From an uncultured Pseudomonadota bacterium (GTDB taxonomy: Bacteria; Myxococcota_A; UBA796; CAJQPC01), in assembly GCA_913060515.1 (NCBI GenBank), contig CAJXRZ010000014.1, forward strand, positions 39,332 to 103,331: a stretch of DNA of 64,000 nucleotides. The letters are read 5' to 3'. Of the stretch, positions 6,749 through 15,986 are shown piece by piece. The notes under the pieces were generated by a model. It was not told where the DNA came from and did no database searches. It saw nothing but the letters and a program-made list of their open reading frames with translations. Numbering within the stretch: position 1 is the stretch's first letter; the number at the start of each line of letters is the position of its first letter. The position numbers and the translations under genes are program-made.

Positions 6749-9700
6749 GTGGCCAAAACCAAGACAAGCGCAAGCCCAAAGAGAACCCCCGCCAAGCGCA
6801 GCCCTCGGGCACGCGCCAAGGCACCAGCCAAGGCTGGCACACGGGCGCTTCCCACGATCTCTCCGGTGGCTCGGCGTGGCGTTCGCTACCTGATCATCGC
6901 TGCCTTCTCGGGTTTCAGCCTGCTCGCGCTGGCCTCGTATGCGCCAACGGATCCCAGCTTCTTCCACCGCTCCAGCACCTCTGAGGTTGCGAACTGGTGT
7001 GGTCGTTGGGGGGCCATGCTCTCAGACCTGCTCTACCAGGGCATCGGCTTGAGTGCATGGTCCCTGGCTCTTGCCCAGGTCTGGTTGCTGATGCGCTTTC
7101 TGAGGAAGCCAAGCGCGACCTTTGGAAAACTGGCGGTCGGAGGCTTGGGGGTTTGGTGGTTCTCAAGCTTTCTGGGCTTGTTGACCGCAGGCGAGGACGC
7201 TGGATGGTTTCCCAAGGGTGGCTGGCTTGGGCAGGTCAGCGCGGGTTGGCTTCTGGACCATGTAGGTACCGTTGGTAGCTACGTGCTGGTCTTGGCCTTG
7301 CTCTTGGCTGCTGCAACCGTCGCCTTCGGAATCAACTGGGAGGCCATCGCAGGGAAGGGGGTCAAGGCCGTCGAGGGTCAGGCGCCGGTGGTTCGCCAAG
7401 GTGCGGCGGGCGCAGCTCAGCTGGCCAGCGACGGTTTGGTGCGGGCAAAAGAGTGGGTCGCTGCTGCCTTTGCGCGGCCGGAGCCTGCGGTTGAGCGTTG
7501 GGAGGAGGGCCCCGAGCCTCCAAAGATGAAGATGCCACGCAGCAGCGATGAGCGTGATGAGCGCTCCGTTCACGAGGCCCCTCCCGCCAGTGTGGTGGGT
7601 GCGCGCCCACCCGAGTTGGCCCCCTTGGAGATTCCGATTGGCGGTCGGGGAGGGCCTCCGCGTCGTCCAGAGCCAGTGGTCACCGTGGACGGTGGGCTGA
7701 CGGGCGTGCGCTTTGACGCCAGCGCCCCCATGGACGCCGCAGTCCCAACTCAGGTCGCCTCTCGCGAGGTCGTTGAGGTTGAGTATGAGCCGACCGGGAT
7801 CGGCGCGACTCCGGTCACCCCGGCTCACATCGCCAGCCTTGAGGACGACTTTGAAGCTGCTCGTCCTTCACCGGCGCCCAAAGCGGCCAGCCGTGGACCG
7901 CGTACCCAGGCCCGTGAACGCGGCATGGCGCCCAGCATCTACGACATTCCCCGGGCGGACGCGTCCCCGCGCAGCGTCTCCACGCCTGTGCCGACGCCCG
8001 CACCCTATGTGGGGGAGCGCGCGATGGGGGACGGGAGCGTCTACCAAGAGCCAGTTCACCGTCCGGCGCCCTCGGCTGCCCAAGACCTGCCCGAGCCACG
8101 TTTTCTGACTCCTGAGCCTGCCGCACCTCCGATGGAGGACGTGGAGGAAGACTACGAGGAGGTCATCCTTCCCGATCCACCCTCGGTGGAAGACGTGCCG
8201 GAGGTCGTGGCCGAGAAGCCCAAGCGGCCCGCACAGCGTCGGACTCCGAGGACAAAGGAGAGCGCTGCGGGTCGTCCGGCGACCGGAGCCCCAGATCTGG
8301 GACCCAAGATCGAAGCAGGTAACCTGATGTCTGGCGGCGAGGACGATGGCGGTGTTGTGATCGCACGTCCTGACGACGTTGAGATCATCTACGAGCTGCC
8401 CCCTCTCAGCATCCTGGACCAGCACGACCGCAACGTCGGCATCCTGGACGAGGAGGCCCTCAAGTTTCAGGCCAAGGCCCTGACCGAGAAGCTGGCGGAC
8501 TTCAAGATCAATGGCGAAGTCGTGGCCATCCGTCCGGGCCCCGTCATCACCATCTTTGAGTACCTGCCTGCACCCGGGGTCAAAGTCTCCCGCATCGCGG
8601 GGCTCTCGGATGACATCGCGATGGCCATGCGCGCCATGCGCGTGCGCATTGTTGCGCCCATCCCTGGCAAGGGCGTGGTGGGCATCGAGATCCCGAACAA
8701 GAGCCGTCAGACGGTCTGGTACCGGGACATGTTGGCCAGCAAGGAGTTCCGGGACAAGGACTGGCTGCTGCCGATGGCGCTGGGCAAGACCCCTGCGGGC
8801 AAGCCCTACTTTGGCGACTTGGCCAAGATGCCTCACCTTCTGGTGGGTGGAACCACGGGCTCGGGCAAGAGCGTGGGGGTCAACGCAATGCTCGTCACGA
8901 TGCTCTACCACCGCACCCCCGAGACCCTCCGCATGATCTTGATTGACCCCAAGATGCTGGAGTTCGAGCTCTACAACGACATTCCTCACCTGCTGCACCC
9001 GGTCGTCACCGAGCCCAAGCTGGCCAACGCCGCCTTGAAGTGGGCCTGCAACGAGATGGATGAGCGCTACCGGATCCTGGCACGCTGGGGAACCCGGAAC
9101 ATCGAGAACTACAACAACAAGGTAGAGCGGGAGACCGAGGACTGGACGCCCAAGAAGGCCCGTCGCTACGCGCCACGTGGTCTGCCAAAGGACGAGACGC
9201 CTCCGGAGCCAAAGAAGCTTCCCTACATCGTGATTGTCATCGACGAGCTCGCGGACTTGATGATGGTGGCCTCCAAGGAAGTGGAGGAGTCCATCGTGCG
9301 TCTCGCCCAGAAGGCGCGTGCTTGTGGCATCCACCTGATCGTGGCGACCCAGCGTCCTTCGGTCGACGTCATCACGGGCCTGATCAAGGCCAACATGCCG
9401 ACCCGAATCGCCTTTCAGGTGCGCTCCAAGACCGACGGTCGGACCATCTTGGACCAGAACGGCGCCGAGACCCTCTTGGGCAAGGGAGACATGCTGCTGC
9501 TGCCTCCTGGCGTCTCTGCCCTTCAGCGTCTCCATGCGCCCTTTGTCTCCGATGATGAGGCGGGCCGGGTGACGGAGTTCTGGAAGGACCAGGCGGAGCC
9601 CTCCTACGATGCCCAGATCCGGGTGCAAGAGGACGAGGGGCCAGGGGACATGGCCGACGATGACTACGACGACTGCTACGACTTGGCAGTGCAGATCGTG

Positions 9701-9862
9701 GCCGAAGCTGGAAAGGCCAGCACCTCGATGATCCAACGTCGCCTGAAGATTGGCTACAACCGCGCCGCCCGCATCATGGACATGATGGAGCGGGACGGGG
9801 TGGTTGGTCCGGCTGACGGTGCGCGCCCTCGAAAGGTCCTCGTCGATCCCATTGACGCTTAG
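6749..9862 (+). CDS. ftsK: FtsK/SpoIIIE DNA translocase
   Basis: About 1037 residues. It pumps DNA at the septum and helps resolve chromosome dimers. An N-terminal Lys/Ala-rich stretch precedes four membrane helices (roughly residues 45-210), then a Pro/Glu-rich linker to about residue 530, then the alpha/beta motor. Walker A is GGTTGSGKSVGVN, Walker B is IVIVIDELADLMM, and the family motif ATQRPSVDVITG is present. The C-terminal winged-helix gamma domain (GKASTSMIQRRLKIGYNRAA) reads KOPS-type DNA sites. The GTG at 6749 is chosen because TGGGA sits seven bases upstream; a TTG at 6722 would add nine residues. A lolA gene follows. Confidence 0.96.
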   Translation: MAKTKTSASPKRTPAKRSPRARAKAPAKAGTRALPTISPVARRGVRYLIIAAFSGFSLLALASYAPTDPSFFHRSSTSEVANWCGRWGAMLSDLLYQGIGLSAWSLALAQVWLLMRFLRKPSATFGKLAVGGLGVWWFSSFLGLLTAGEDAGWFPKGGWLGQVSAGWLLDHVGTVGSYVLVLALLLAAATVAFGINWEAIAGKGVKAVEGQAPVVRQGAAGAAQLASDGLVRAKEWVAAAFARPEPAVERWEEGPEPPKMKMPRSSDERDERSVHEAPPASVVGARPPELAPLEIPIGGRGGPPRRPEPVVTVDGGLTGVRFDASAPMDAAVPTQVASREVVEVEYEPTGIGATPVTPAHIASLEDDFEAARPSPAPKAASRGPRTQARERGMAPSIYDIPRADASPRSVSTPVPTPAPYVGERAMGDGSVYQEPVHRPAPSAAQDLPEPRFLTPEPAAPPMEDVEEDYEEVILPDPPSVEDVPEVVAEKPKRPAQRRTPRTKESAAGRPATGAPDLGPKIEAGNLMSGGEDDGGVVIARPDDVEIIYELPPLSILDQHDRNVGILDEEALKFQAKALTEKLADFKINGEVVAIRPGPVITIFEYLPAPGVKVSRIAGLSDDIAMAMRAMRVRIVAPIPGKGVVGIEIPNKSRQTVWYRDMLASKEFRDKDWLLPMALGKTPAGKPYFGDLAKMPHLLVGGTTGSGKSVGVNAMLVTMLYHRTPETLRMILIDPKMLEFELYNDIPHLLHPVVTEPKLANAALKWACNEMDERYRILARWGTRNIENYNNKVERETEDWTPKKARRYAPRGLPKDETPPEPKKLPYIVIVIDELADLMMVASKEVEESIVRLAQKARACGIHLIVATQRPSVDVITGLIKANMPTRIAFQVRSKTDGRTILDQNGAETLLGKGDMLLLPPGVSALQRLHAPFVSDDEAGRVTEFWKDQAEPSYDAQIRVQEDEGPGDMADDDYDDCYDLAVQIVAEAGKASTSMIQRRLKIGYNRAARIMDMMERDGVVGPADGARPRKVLVDPIDA

Positions 9863-10011
9863 ACCTCTCTCCGGGGTCTCACACTCGTCTGTCGCCTTTT
9901 GTCTTTGGCTGAATGATTCTTCGATCATTGGCGTCTTGGCATGCAGACACCGGGGCCATTGCGGCCAACGCATCCCCAGGCTACCCCCACGATTCCTGCC
10001 AGGAAGTCACC

Positions 10012-10704
10012 TTGAAGTACCTCCGCCCCCTCTTTGCAGCCGCCTTCCTCAGCGTGGCAGTCGCTACGCCGGTACTCGCGGAGTCCCCAGCTCCCGCGGA
10101 CGCTGTTGCCCCGGCGAACGTCGTGGAGCTCGTCAAGGCCGTTGAGTCGACCTACTCCAATGTTGAGTCTCTGAGCGCAGACTTTCAGCAGACGACCAAG
10201 AGCTCAGCCTTTGAGCTGACCATGGAGGGCTCCGTCAGCCTTGCCAAGCCGCGCCAAATGCGCTGGGACACGACCTCCAATGCCGAGGGTGGAAGCTTGG
10301 TGGTCTCCGATGGTGTGAAGCTCTGGATGTACCTGCCTGGCGACAAGCAAGTTCACGTCTACGAAGACCTGAGCAGCTCTGCCTCTGGTGCCATGGCGAT
10401 GGACATCCTGGGCGACCTGGGCAGCCTGGACGAGAAGTTCGAGACCAGCATGGGTGAGGCCAGCGCCAACTCCTACGCGGTGGTGCTCAAGCCCAAGGCT
10501 GGCTTGGAGAGCAACTACAAGCAGATCGAGCTTGTGGTCGCCAAGAGCGACTACAAGCTGGAGAGCGTGACCCTGACCGACATCTTCGATGGGACGACCA
10601 ACTACGCCTTCTCGAACCTGAAGCTCAACCCAGTGCTCAAGAAGGACACATTCACCTTCGTGGTGCCCAAGGGCGTAGAGGTGATAGACCCCACCAAGAT
10701 CTGA
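10012..10704 (+). CDS. lolA: outer-membrane lipoprotein carrier LolA
   Basis: 230 residues. LolA carries lipoproteins across the periplasm from LolCDE to the outer membrane. The TTG at 10012 is chosen because AGGA lies seven to eight bases upstream and it gives a clean signal peptide (KYLRPLFAAAFLSVAVA, cleavage after VLA). The mature part shows the family pattern: VESLSADFQQTTKS, then a GSVSLAKPRQMRWDT strand, then LVVSDGVKLWMYLPGDKQVH. Length is normal. It sits between ftsK and rimO, a common neighbourhood. It fits with the many predicted lipoproteins here, none of which has Asp after the lipidated Cys. Confidence 0.93.
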   Translation: MKYLRPLFAAAFLSVAVATPVLAESPAPADAVAPANVVELVKAVESTYSNVESLSADFQQTTKSSAFELTMEGSVSLAKPRQMRWDTTSNAEGGSLVVSDGVKLWMYLPGDKQVHVYEDLSSSASGAMAMDILGDLGSLDEKFETSMGEASANSYAVVLKPKAGLESNYKQIELVVAKSDYKLESVTLTDIFDGTTNYAFSNLKLNPVLKKDTFTFVVPKGVEVIDPTKI

Positions 10705-10716
10705 TTGGGAGCCGTC

Positions 10717-12060
10717 TTGCAGCGCGTACATCTAGTGAGTTTGGGTTGTCCCAAGAACCGGGTCGACTCAGAGGTCATGGTTGGAAAGCTGCAGGAGGGA
10801 CCCTTCGAGCTTGTGGACGAGCCGGAGTTGGCGGACGTAATCGTCGTCAACACCTGCAGCTTCATTCAGCCTGCGACCGAAGAATCCATCGAGACCGTGC
10901 TGGAGATGGCCCGCTTCAAGGAAGAGGGGAGCTGCTCCAAGCTGGTCGTCACTGGCTGCATGGTTCAGCGCTTCGGCAAGTCCCTGGAAGGGGAGCTGCC
11001 GGAGGTGGATCACTTCTTGGGGACCGGCGAGTACCACCGGATCTCCGACGTACTCAAGTCTCGTGATGCGATGGCGCCCAAGAGCTTCGTCGATGTGCCC
11101 ATGTACATCCACGACGAGATGGCCCCACGGGTCAACTCCTGGGCAGGCCACAGCGCCTACCTGAAGATCTCGGAGGGATGCAATCACCGCTGCACCTTCT
11201 GCATCATTCCGCAGCTGCGAGGCAAGCTGCGTTCTCGCACCATCGAGTCGCTGGTGGTCGAGGCCGCCAAGCTCTCAGCCGGTGGTGTGCGCGAGCTGAA
11301 CCTGGTCTCCCAGGACAGCACGGCCTACGGGCGCGACATCTATGGCAAGCCCAAGCTGGCCGAGCTGCTGCGCGCCTTGGCCAAGGTCGAGGGCATCGAG
11401 TGGATCCGCATCCACTATGCCTACCCAATCGGCCTGCCCGATGATCTCCTCAAGACCATCGCCGAGGAGCCCAAGGTCCTGCCCTACTTGGACATGCCCT
11501 TGCAGCATGCCTCCGGGCCCATGCTCAAGGCCATGAAGCGCGGGGTCACCCGTGCGGGACAAGAGCGGATCCTGACTCGGGTGAGGGAAGCCATCCCCGA
11601 CATCGCGATCCGCACGACCTTCATCGTCGGATTCCCTGGCGAGACCGAGGACGACTTTGCCGTTCTGGAGGACTTTGTGCGCGAGCAGAAGTTCTCTCGC
11701 GTCGGCGTGTTCACCTACTTCCAGGAAGACGGGACGCCGGCGGCCGAGCTGCCGGACCAAGTACCTGAGGAGATCCGGGAGCTGCGTCAGGCACGCCTGA
11801 TGCAGGTGCAGGCAGAGATCAGCCGCGCGGCCAACGAGGAGCTGGTCGGCCAGACGGTACAGGTCATGCTGGACGGCGTCTCCGGTGAGTCCGACCTCCT
11901 GCTGAGTGGTCGCCTGATGACCCAAGCGCCAGAGGTCGACGGACAGGTCTTCGTGACCTCCATTCCTCCGGGAGCCAAGGCGGGCGATGTCTTGCCATGC
12001 CGCATCGTGCAGGCTGCCGACCATGACCTCGTCGGCGAGATGGATCTGAGCGAATACTGA
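10717..12060 (+). CDS. rimO: ribosomal protein S12 methylthiotransferase RimO
   Basis: 447 residues; a radical-SAM enzyme that adds a methylthio group to an Asp of ribosomal protein S12. The N-terminal MTTase domain has three cluster cysteines (LGCPKNRVDSE, NTCSF, TGCMVQ). The radical-SAM CxxxCxxC is in EGCNHRCTFC, and a TRAM-like C-terminus follows from about residue 385. The TTG at 10717 is preferred over an in-frame TTG at 10705 because GGGAG lies just upstream. It starts 12 bases after lolA and runs into the glycosyltransferase gene with one base between. Confidence 0.96.
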   Translation: MQRVHLVSLGCPKNRVDSEVMVGKLQEGPFELVDEPELADVIVVNTCSFIQPATEESIETVLEMARFKEEGSCSKLVVTGCMVQRFGKSLEGELPEVDHFLGTGEYHRISDVLKSRDAMAPKSFVDVPMYIHDEMAPRVNSWAGHSAYLKISEGCNHRCTFCIIPQLRGKLRSRTIESLVVEAAKLSAGGVRELNLVSQDSTAYGRDIYGKPKLAELLRALAKVEGIEWIRIHYAYPIGLPDDLLKTIAEEPKVLPYLDMPLQHASGPMLKAMKRGVTRAGQERILTRVREAIPDIAIRTTFIVGFPGETEDDFAVLEDFVREQKFSRVGVFTYFQEDGTPAAELPDQVPEEIRELRQARLMQVQAEISRAANEELVGQTVQVMLDGVSGESDLLLSGRLMTQAPEVDGQVFVTSIPPGAKAGDVLPCRIVQAADHDLVGEMDLSEY

Positions 12061-12061
12061 G

Positions 12062-12787
12062 GTGGGTGCCTCGGTCTCCATCGTCTTCCCAGCCTTCAAC
12101 GAGGCGGAGAACATCGAAGCCTCGGTTCAGGGCGCCATCCGCACGATGCAAGAGCTCCAGCGCGAGTTTGAAGTCATCGTTGTGGACGACGGTAGCTCGG
12201 ATGCCACGCGGGCAAAGGTCGATGCGCTTGGAGAGGAGGACCCCCGGGTTCGCTGCATCCACCATGCGGCCAACCGCGGCTACGGCGCGGCGCTGAGGAC
12301 GGGCTTGTTGGCCGCGCGCCTGGACCTGGTCTTCTTCACGGACGCGGATCTGCAGTTCGACTTGCGGGAGATCTCCAAGCTGCTGGCCTACGCCGATGAT
12401 TACGACATCATCGCCGGCTACCGCAGCCCACGCTCAGATCCGCTGCCTCGCCTGGTCAACGCCTGGGCTTGGGGCAAGCTCATCGACCTGCTCTTCGATC
12501 TGAAGGTTCGGGACGTGGACTGCGCCTTCAAGGTCTTCAACCGACGTGTGCTCGAGGCCATTCCGATTCAGTCGGTGGGGGCCTTCATCAACTCGGAGAT
12601 CCTGGTGCGTGCGCGGGCGGAAGGCTTTCGCCTCAAGCAGCTCCCCGTGCGTCACTACCCACGCAAGGCAGGTACCCAGAGCGGCGCGAACCCCAAGGTG
12701 GTCGCCAAGGCCTTTGTGGAGCTCTCCCGGCTCTATGGAGAGCTGCGCTCCTTGGAGAGCGCGGGCGGCCCTTCAGGGAAGCGCTAG
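12062..12787 (+). CDS. family 2 glycosyltransferase, dolichol-phosphate-mannose-synthase-like
   Basis: 241 residues with a GT-A fold: SIVFPAFNEAENI at the start, the nucleotide-binding VVDDGSSD, and the metal site FTDADLQFD. The order matches polyprenyl-phosphate sugar transferases of the DPM1 type, which move a sugar from a nucleotide donor onto a lipid carrier. No membrane helices follow the catalytic domain, so it is probably a peripheral protein. A GTG start directly follows the rimO stop. Its last 15 bases overlap the converging protease gene. Confidence 0.88.
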   Translation: MGASVSIVFPAFNEAENIEASVQGAIRTMQELQREFEVIVVDDGSSDATRAKVDALGEEDPRVRCIHHAANRGYGAALRTGLLAARLDLVFFTDADLQFDLREISKLLAYADDYDIIAGYRSPRSDPLPRLVNAWAWGKLIDLLFDLKVRDVDCAFKVFNRRVLEAIPIQSVGAFINSEILVRARAEGFRLKQLPVRHYPRKAGTQSGANPKVVAKAFVELSRLYGELRSLESAGGPSGKR

Positions 12788-14089
12788 CTTTAGGGCCAGG
12801 GCAAGCTGGGCGTCGTTCTTCGCGCGCTCGCTGACGGGCCCTTCAAAGGAAGGGGAGAGGGGGGCGCGCTGTGGTGCAGGCAGGGTTAGTGCAAGGCGAA
12901 CCAGCTCTTCGCGCTCGGCTTCGTCCATCTCGGTCAGGGCCAGCTGCTCCAAGAGCGCCTGCCTGGGGTCCGAGCCACTCTGCAGCTCCAGTTGATGGTC
13001 CGGCTCGATGCCCTTGCCGCGCTCCAGGTGCCGGCCGGATCCCAGAAGGTAGCGGGCAATGGTGAGCTTGAGGGCGCTGTTGTCTGGGTACTCGTAGTAG
13101 GACTGGACCGATCCCTTGCCGTAGGAGACCTGTCCCACAAGCTGAGCCCGTCCGGCCTCCTGCAATGAGCCGGCGACGATCTCCGAGGCCGAGGCCGACA
13201 TGCCGTTGATCAGGATGACCACCCGGGTCTCGGTGTCGGTGTTCTCGGCTGTGGCCGTGTGGACCTCGTTTGTGGCTTGGCCCAGTCGACCTTGGGTCTG
13301 CACGATGGTGCCAGAGTCCAGGAAGTGGTTGGAGACGACCACGGCCTCCTCCAACAAGCCTCCGGGGTTCGAGCGCAGATCGATGACCAGACCTTGGAGT
13401 TGGCCACCGGAGAGGCTCTCCAGGCGTGCTTTCTCGTCCAAGAGCTCCTGACCGCTGCGGCGCTGGAAGTGCTCCAGGCGGATGTAGCCCAAGCCGGTCT
13501 GTACCAAGCGACCTTGAACGGCGGAGGTGTGCACCTGGTCTCGGATGACGGGGATGCGCACCAGCGCGCCCTTGCGACGCAGGCTGAGCAGCACCTCCGA
13601 GCCACGGGGGCCTTGGATGCGCTTGGCGACTTTCTCCAGGGGCCAGTCCAAGATGTCTTCGTCGTCGATGGCCAGGAGCAGGTCGCCTTCGACCACGCCA
13701 GCCAGGTCCGCGGGACCGCCTGGGATGATCTCCGTGATGAGCAGTCCAGCCTCGCTTGGCTGCACGGTCACACCGATGCCGGAGCCGGTGCCCTCTGTGT
13801 GCTCCTTGAGGCGCGCGTAAGTCTCGGGGTCAAAGTAGGCCGATTGCTCGTCCAGGGCGTCGGTCATGCCGGCGATGGCAGCCTGCACCAGCTGCTCGGT
13901 GCTGCGCTCCTCGACGTAGTTGACCTGAATCTGGGTCAGGGCGCGGGTGAAGGTATCCAGGCCCTCGTAGGGGGCTTGCACCTGCGCGTACACGGCCTTG
14001 CCGGTCCACTGGCCAAGGAAGAGACCGCCCATGAGGACAGCGAAGGTGAGCAGGAAGGCACGGACCGCAGCGTTCTTGAGGACGTTCAT
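12773..14089 (-). CDS. ctpA: S41-family C-terminal processing protease
   Basis: 438 residues. An N-terminal membrane anchor or signal (residues 8-28) is followed by a PDZ domain (about 95-180, with GSGIGVTVQPSEAGLLIT and GDLLLAIDDEDI) and a tail-specific protease core. The catalytic serine lies in INGMSASASEIVAG and the lysine in SYGKGSVQS, the Ser-Lys dyad of the family. Such proteases trim periplasmic proteins, often wall hydrolases. It is the last gene of murI-ftsE-ftsX-envC-ctpA, five bases after envC, consistent with control of division-linked wall cleavage. Confidence 0.93.
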   Translation of the reverse strand: MNVLKNAAVRAFLLTFAVLMGGLFLGQWTGKAVYAQVQAPYEGLDTFTRALTQIQVNYVEERSTEQLVQAAIAGMTDALDEQSAYFDPETYARLKEHTEGTGSGIGVTVQPSEAGLLITEIIPGGPADLAGVVEGDLLLAIDDEDILDWPLEKVAKRIQGPRGSEVLLSLRRKGALVRIPVIRDQVHTSAVQGRLVQTGLGYIRLEHFQRRSGQELLDEKARLESLSGGQLQGLVIDLRSNPGGLLEEAVVVSNHFLDSGTIVQTQGRLGQATNEVHTATAENTDTETRVVILINGMSASASEIVAGSLQEAGRAQLVGQVSYGKGSVQSYYEYPDNSALKLTIARYLLGSGRHLERGKGIEPDHQLELQSGSDPRQALLEQLALTEMDEAEREELVRLALTLPAPQRAPLSPSFEGPVSERAKNDAQLALALKLALP

Positions 14090-14094
14090 GTTGG

Positions 14095-15099
14095 CTATGA
14101 CCCCATCCAGTCGGCAGGGTTCTGTGGGGTGTTGCGATAGCGCACTTCAAAGTGCACCCGAGGACCCCGTCCGTCGACCACGCCCGTCTCGCCGACCACG
14201 CCGATGTAGTCGCCGCGCTTGACCTCCTGGCCCTTGCGCACTTTGGACTGGCCCAGGTGGGCATAGACGGTGCTGTATCCATCGCCGTGATCGACCACGA
14301 TCGTCATTCCCAAACCTTGGATGGGCTCGCCGCGAACGACCACACCGTCGGCGACGACGCGGACGGTGGAGTAGGGGGGCGCCAATAGGTCCACACCGCG
14401 GTTTCCATCTCCAAAGCCCTTGAGCTGGGTCCCTTGGGCCACAGGAGAGCGCAGTCGGCCCTGCAGATCGCGGAAGCTGGTGCTGGACTTGGGAGCGACC
14501 GCCTCCGGCACGGGCTCGGCCCGGAGTTGGGTCTGGGCCGAGAGCGTCTGGGCGCTGGCTTGGGCCATGGTGGCCTCGCTGGCGCGGGCTTGTTCGAGCA
14601 GGCTTCGGCGCTCACTCCGTTCCGCTTCCAGCTCCGTCTTCTTCTCGCCGAGGGTCCCTCTCAAACCCTCCAGATCGTCCTGCCGTCGCTCCACTTCGGT
14701 GACCGCCGCTTGGCGCTGGTCCAGCTCTTCCCGGAAGTCCTCCACCAGGGAGTCGGTGTGGGAGAGCAGGGAGACAAGGTAGTAGCTGCGGCGCCGCAGA
14801 TCGGTGGGGTCTTCGGCAGAGAAGAGGATGCGGGCAAAGCCGCGTCGGTTGAGCAGGTAGGCCAGGCGGATCAGCTGCCGAACCTTTGTGGAGCGGCCGT
14901 CGACGCGCTCTTGGGCTTCGTCCAGGGCACTCTGATGGGTGCTCAGCTCCGCACGCAGTGCTTCGGCCTGGGTGTCCAGTTCGCTGAGCTCGTCTTGAAC
15001 CTCGAGCAGCTCGCGCTCGGTGTCCGCCAGGCGGCTGAGGATCTCCCCTGGGTTCTGGGCCTGAGGCGCCGAGGAGAGGGCCAGGAGCAGCCAGATCAT
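14095..15099 (-). CDS. envC: EnvC-type murein hydrolase activator (degenerate LytM)
   Basis: 334 residues: a short signal peptide (MIWLLLALSSAPQAQ), a long coiled coil (about residues 22-195, heptads with many Glu, Leu and Arg) and a C-terminal LytM/M23 domain. In active LytM enzymes zinc and catalysis need an HxxxD motif and an HxH motif. Here they read N233-R-G-V-D237 and R314-V-H316, with H281 kept, so one zinc ligand and one catalytic His are missing. The protein is therefore predicted to activate amidases under FtsEX control rather than cut wall itself. The ATG at 15099 overlaps the ftsX stop by four bases. Confidence 0.9.
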   Translation of the reverse strand: MIWLLLALSSAPQAQNPGEILSRLADTERELLEVQDELSELDTQAEALRAELSTHQSALDEAQERVDGRSTKVRQLIRLAYLLNRRGFARILFSAEDPTDLRRRSYYLVSLLSHTDSLVEDFREELDQRQAAVTEVERRQDDLEGLRGTLGEKKTELEAERSERRSLLEQARASEATMAQASAQTLSAQTQLRAEPVPEAVAPKSSTSFRDLQGRLRSPVAQGTQLKGFGDGNRGVDLLAPPYSTVRVVADGVVVRGEPIQGLGMTIVVDHGDGYSTVYAHLGQSKVRKGQEVKRGDYIGVVGETGVVDGRGPRVHFEVRYRNTPQNPADWMGS

Positions 15100-15986
15100 G
15101 GGGCCTTCCGCCAGAAGCGGGTCACGGACCAGAGGCAGCCGCAGACGCCGAGCAGCACGGAGGCGCCCAAGAGCAGCACAGCCCATCCGGCGCCCAGGAA
15201 GCTCAGCTCAGCGCCTGCCAGGGCCAGGGCCAGGGCGTCTTCGAGACGGGCGACCAGGACTTGGTGAAGGGCGTAGACCCCGAGCAGTCCCATTCCACCG
15301 CCGATGAGGCCTTGTACGCAGCCCTCCAGGGCGAAGGGCAGGGCGGTGAAGCCCCAGGTCGCGCCGACCAACTTCATGGTCTCCAGCTCGGCACGGCGGG
15401 CGTAGGCGACCAGGTGCATGGTGTTTCCGACCAGGAAGATCGCTGCGAGTGAGATCAGCACACCGAGGACCAGCCCCAGGCCGCGCAGGAGCGTCAGGAA
15501 GGTGTGGAAGCGCTGTACCCAGTCTTGGCCGTAGTCGACGTGCTCGAATGGGGGGCCGTCGATGGAGTCCACGAAGGCTTGGATCTCCGCGGGCGTGGCG
15601 TGGCCCTGGCTCAGGGTGATTTCCAGACTCGCGGGAAGCACCTCAGGGCCCAGCTCTTCCAGGATGGGGCCGACCTCCTCGACCCGCTCACTCAGGTAGG
15701 CCGCCGCGTCCTCTTCGCTGACGTAGCTGACGGTGGCCACCTCCTGACGGGCGGTGATCTGGTCCTTGGTGGCGAAGCGCAGCTCCACCTCGATCTCGGG
15801 CTGGAAATAGGCTGAGACGTGGGCGTCGCGGTCCCAGGACTCCACCACGCGGTCCAGGGTCTGTAGGGCCGAGAGGTAGACCCCGGCGAGCAAGACGGTC
15901 GCTCCGATGACGCCGGTGGCGACCAAGTTCAGAGAGAAGTTCTCTTTGAGGGAGCGCAGGGTGCGCCTCAGGATGTGTTGAATCAC
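15096..15986 (-). CDS. ftsX: cell-division permease-like protein FtsX
   Basis: 296 residues with the FtsX layout: N-terminal cytoplasmic segment, first helix (about 19-40), a large periplasmic loop (41-165), then three more helices to the C-terminus. FtsX carries the ATPase signal of FtsE through its periplasmic loop to EnvC-like activators. It overlaps ftsE upstream and envC downstream by four bases each, so the three are probably translationally coupled. Confidence 0.94.
   Translation of the reverse strand: MIQHILRRTLRSLKENFSLNLVATGVIGATVLLAGVYLSALQTLDRVVESWDRDAHVSAYFQPEIEVELRFATKDQITARQEVATVSYVSEEDAAAYLSERVEEVGPILEELGPEVLPASLEITLSQGHATPAEIQAFVDSIDGPPFEHVDYGQDWVQRFHTFLTLLRGLGLVLGVLISLAAIFLVGNTMHLVAYARRAELETMKLVGATWGFTALPFALEGCVQGLIGGGMGLLGVYALHQVLVARLEDALALALAGAELSFLGAGWAVLLLGASVLLGVCGCLWSVTRFWRKAP

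Noticed and set aside
7868..9973. A 701-codon open frame antisense to ftsK
   Set aside because: It lies fully opposite a clear FtsK with all motifs; long antisense frames are expected from GC-rich codon bias, and the translation has no recognisable domain.
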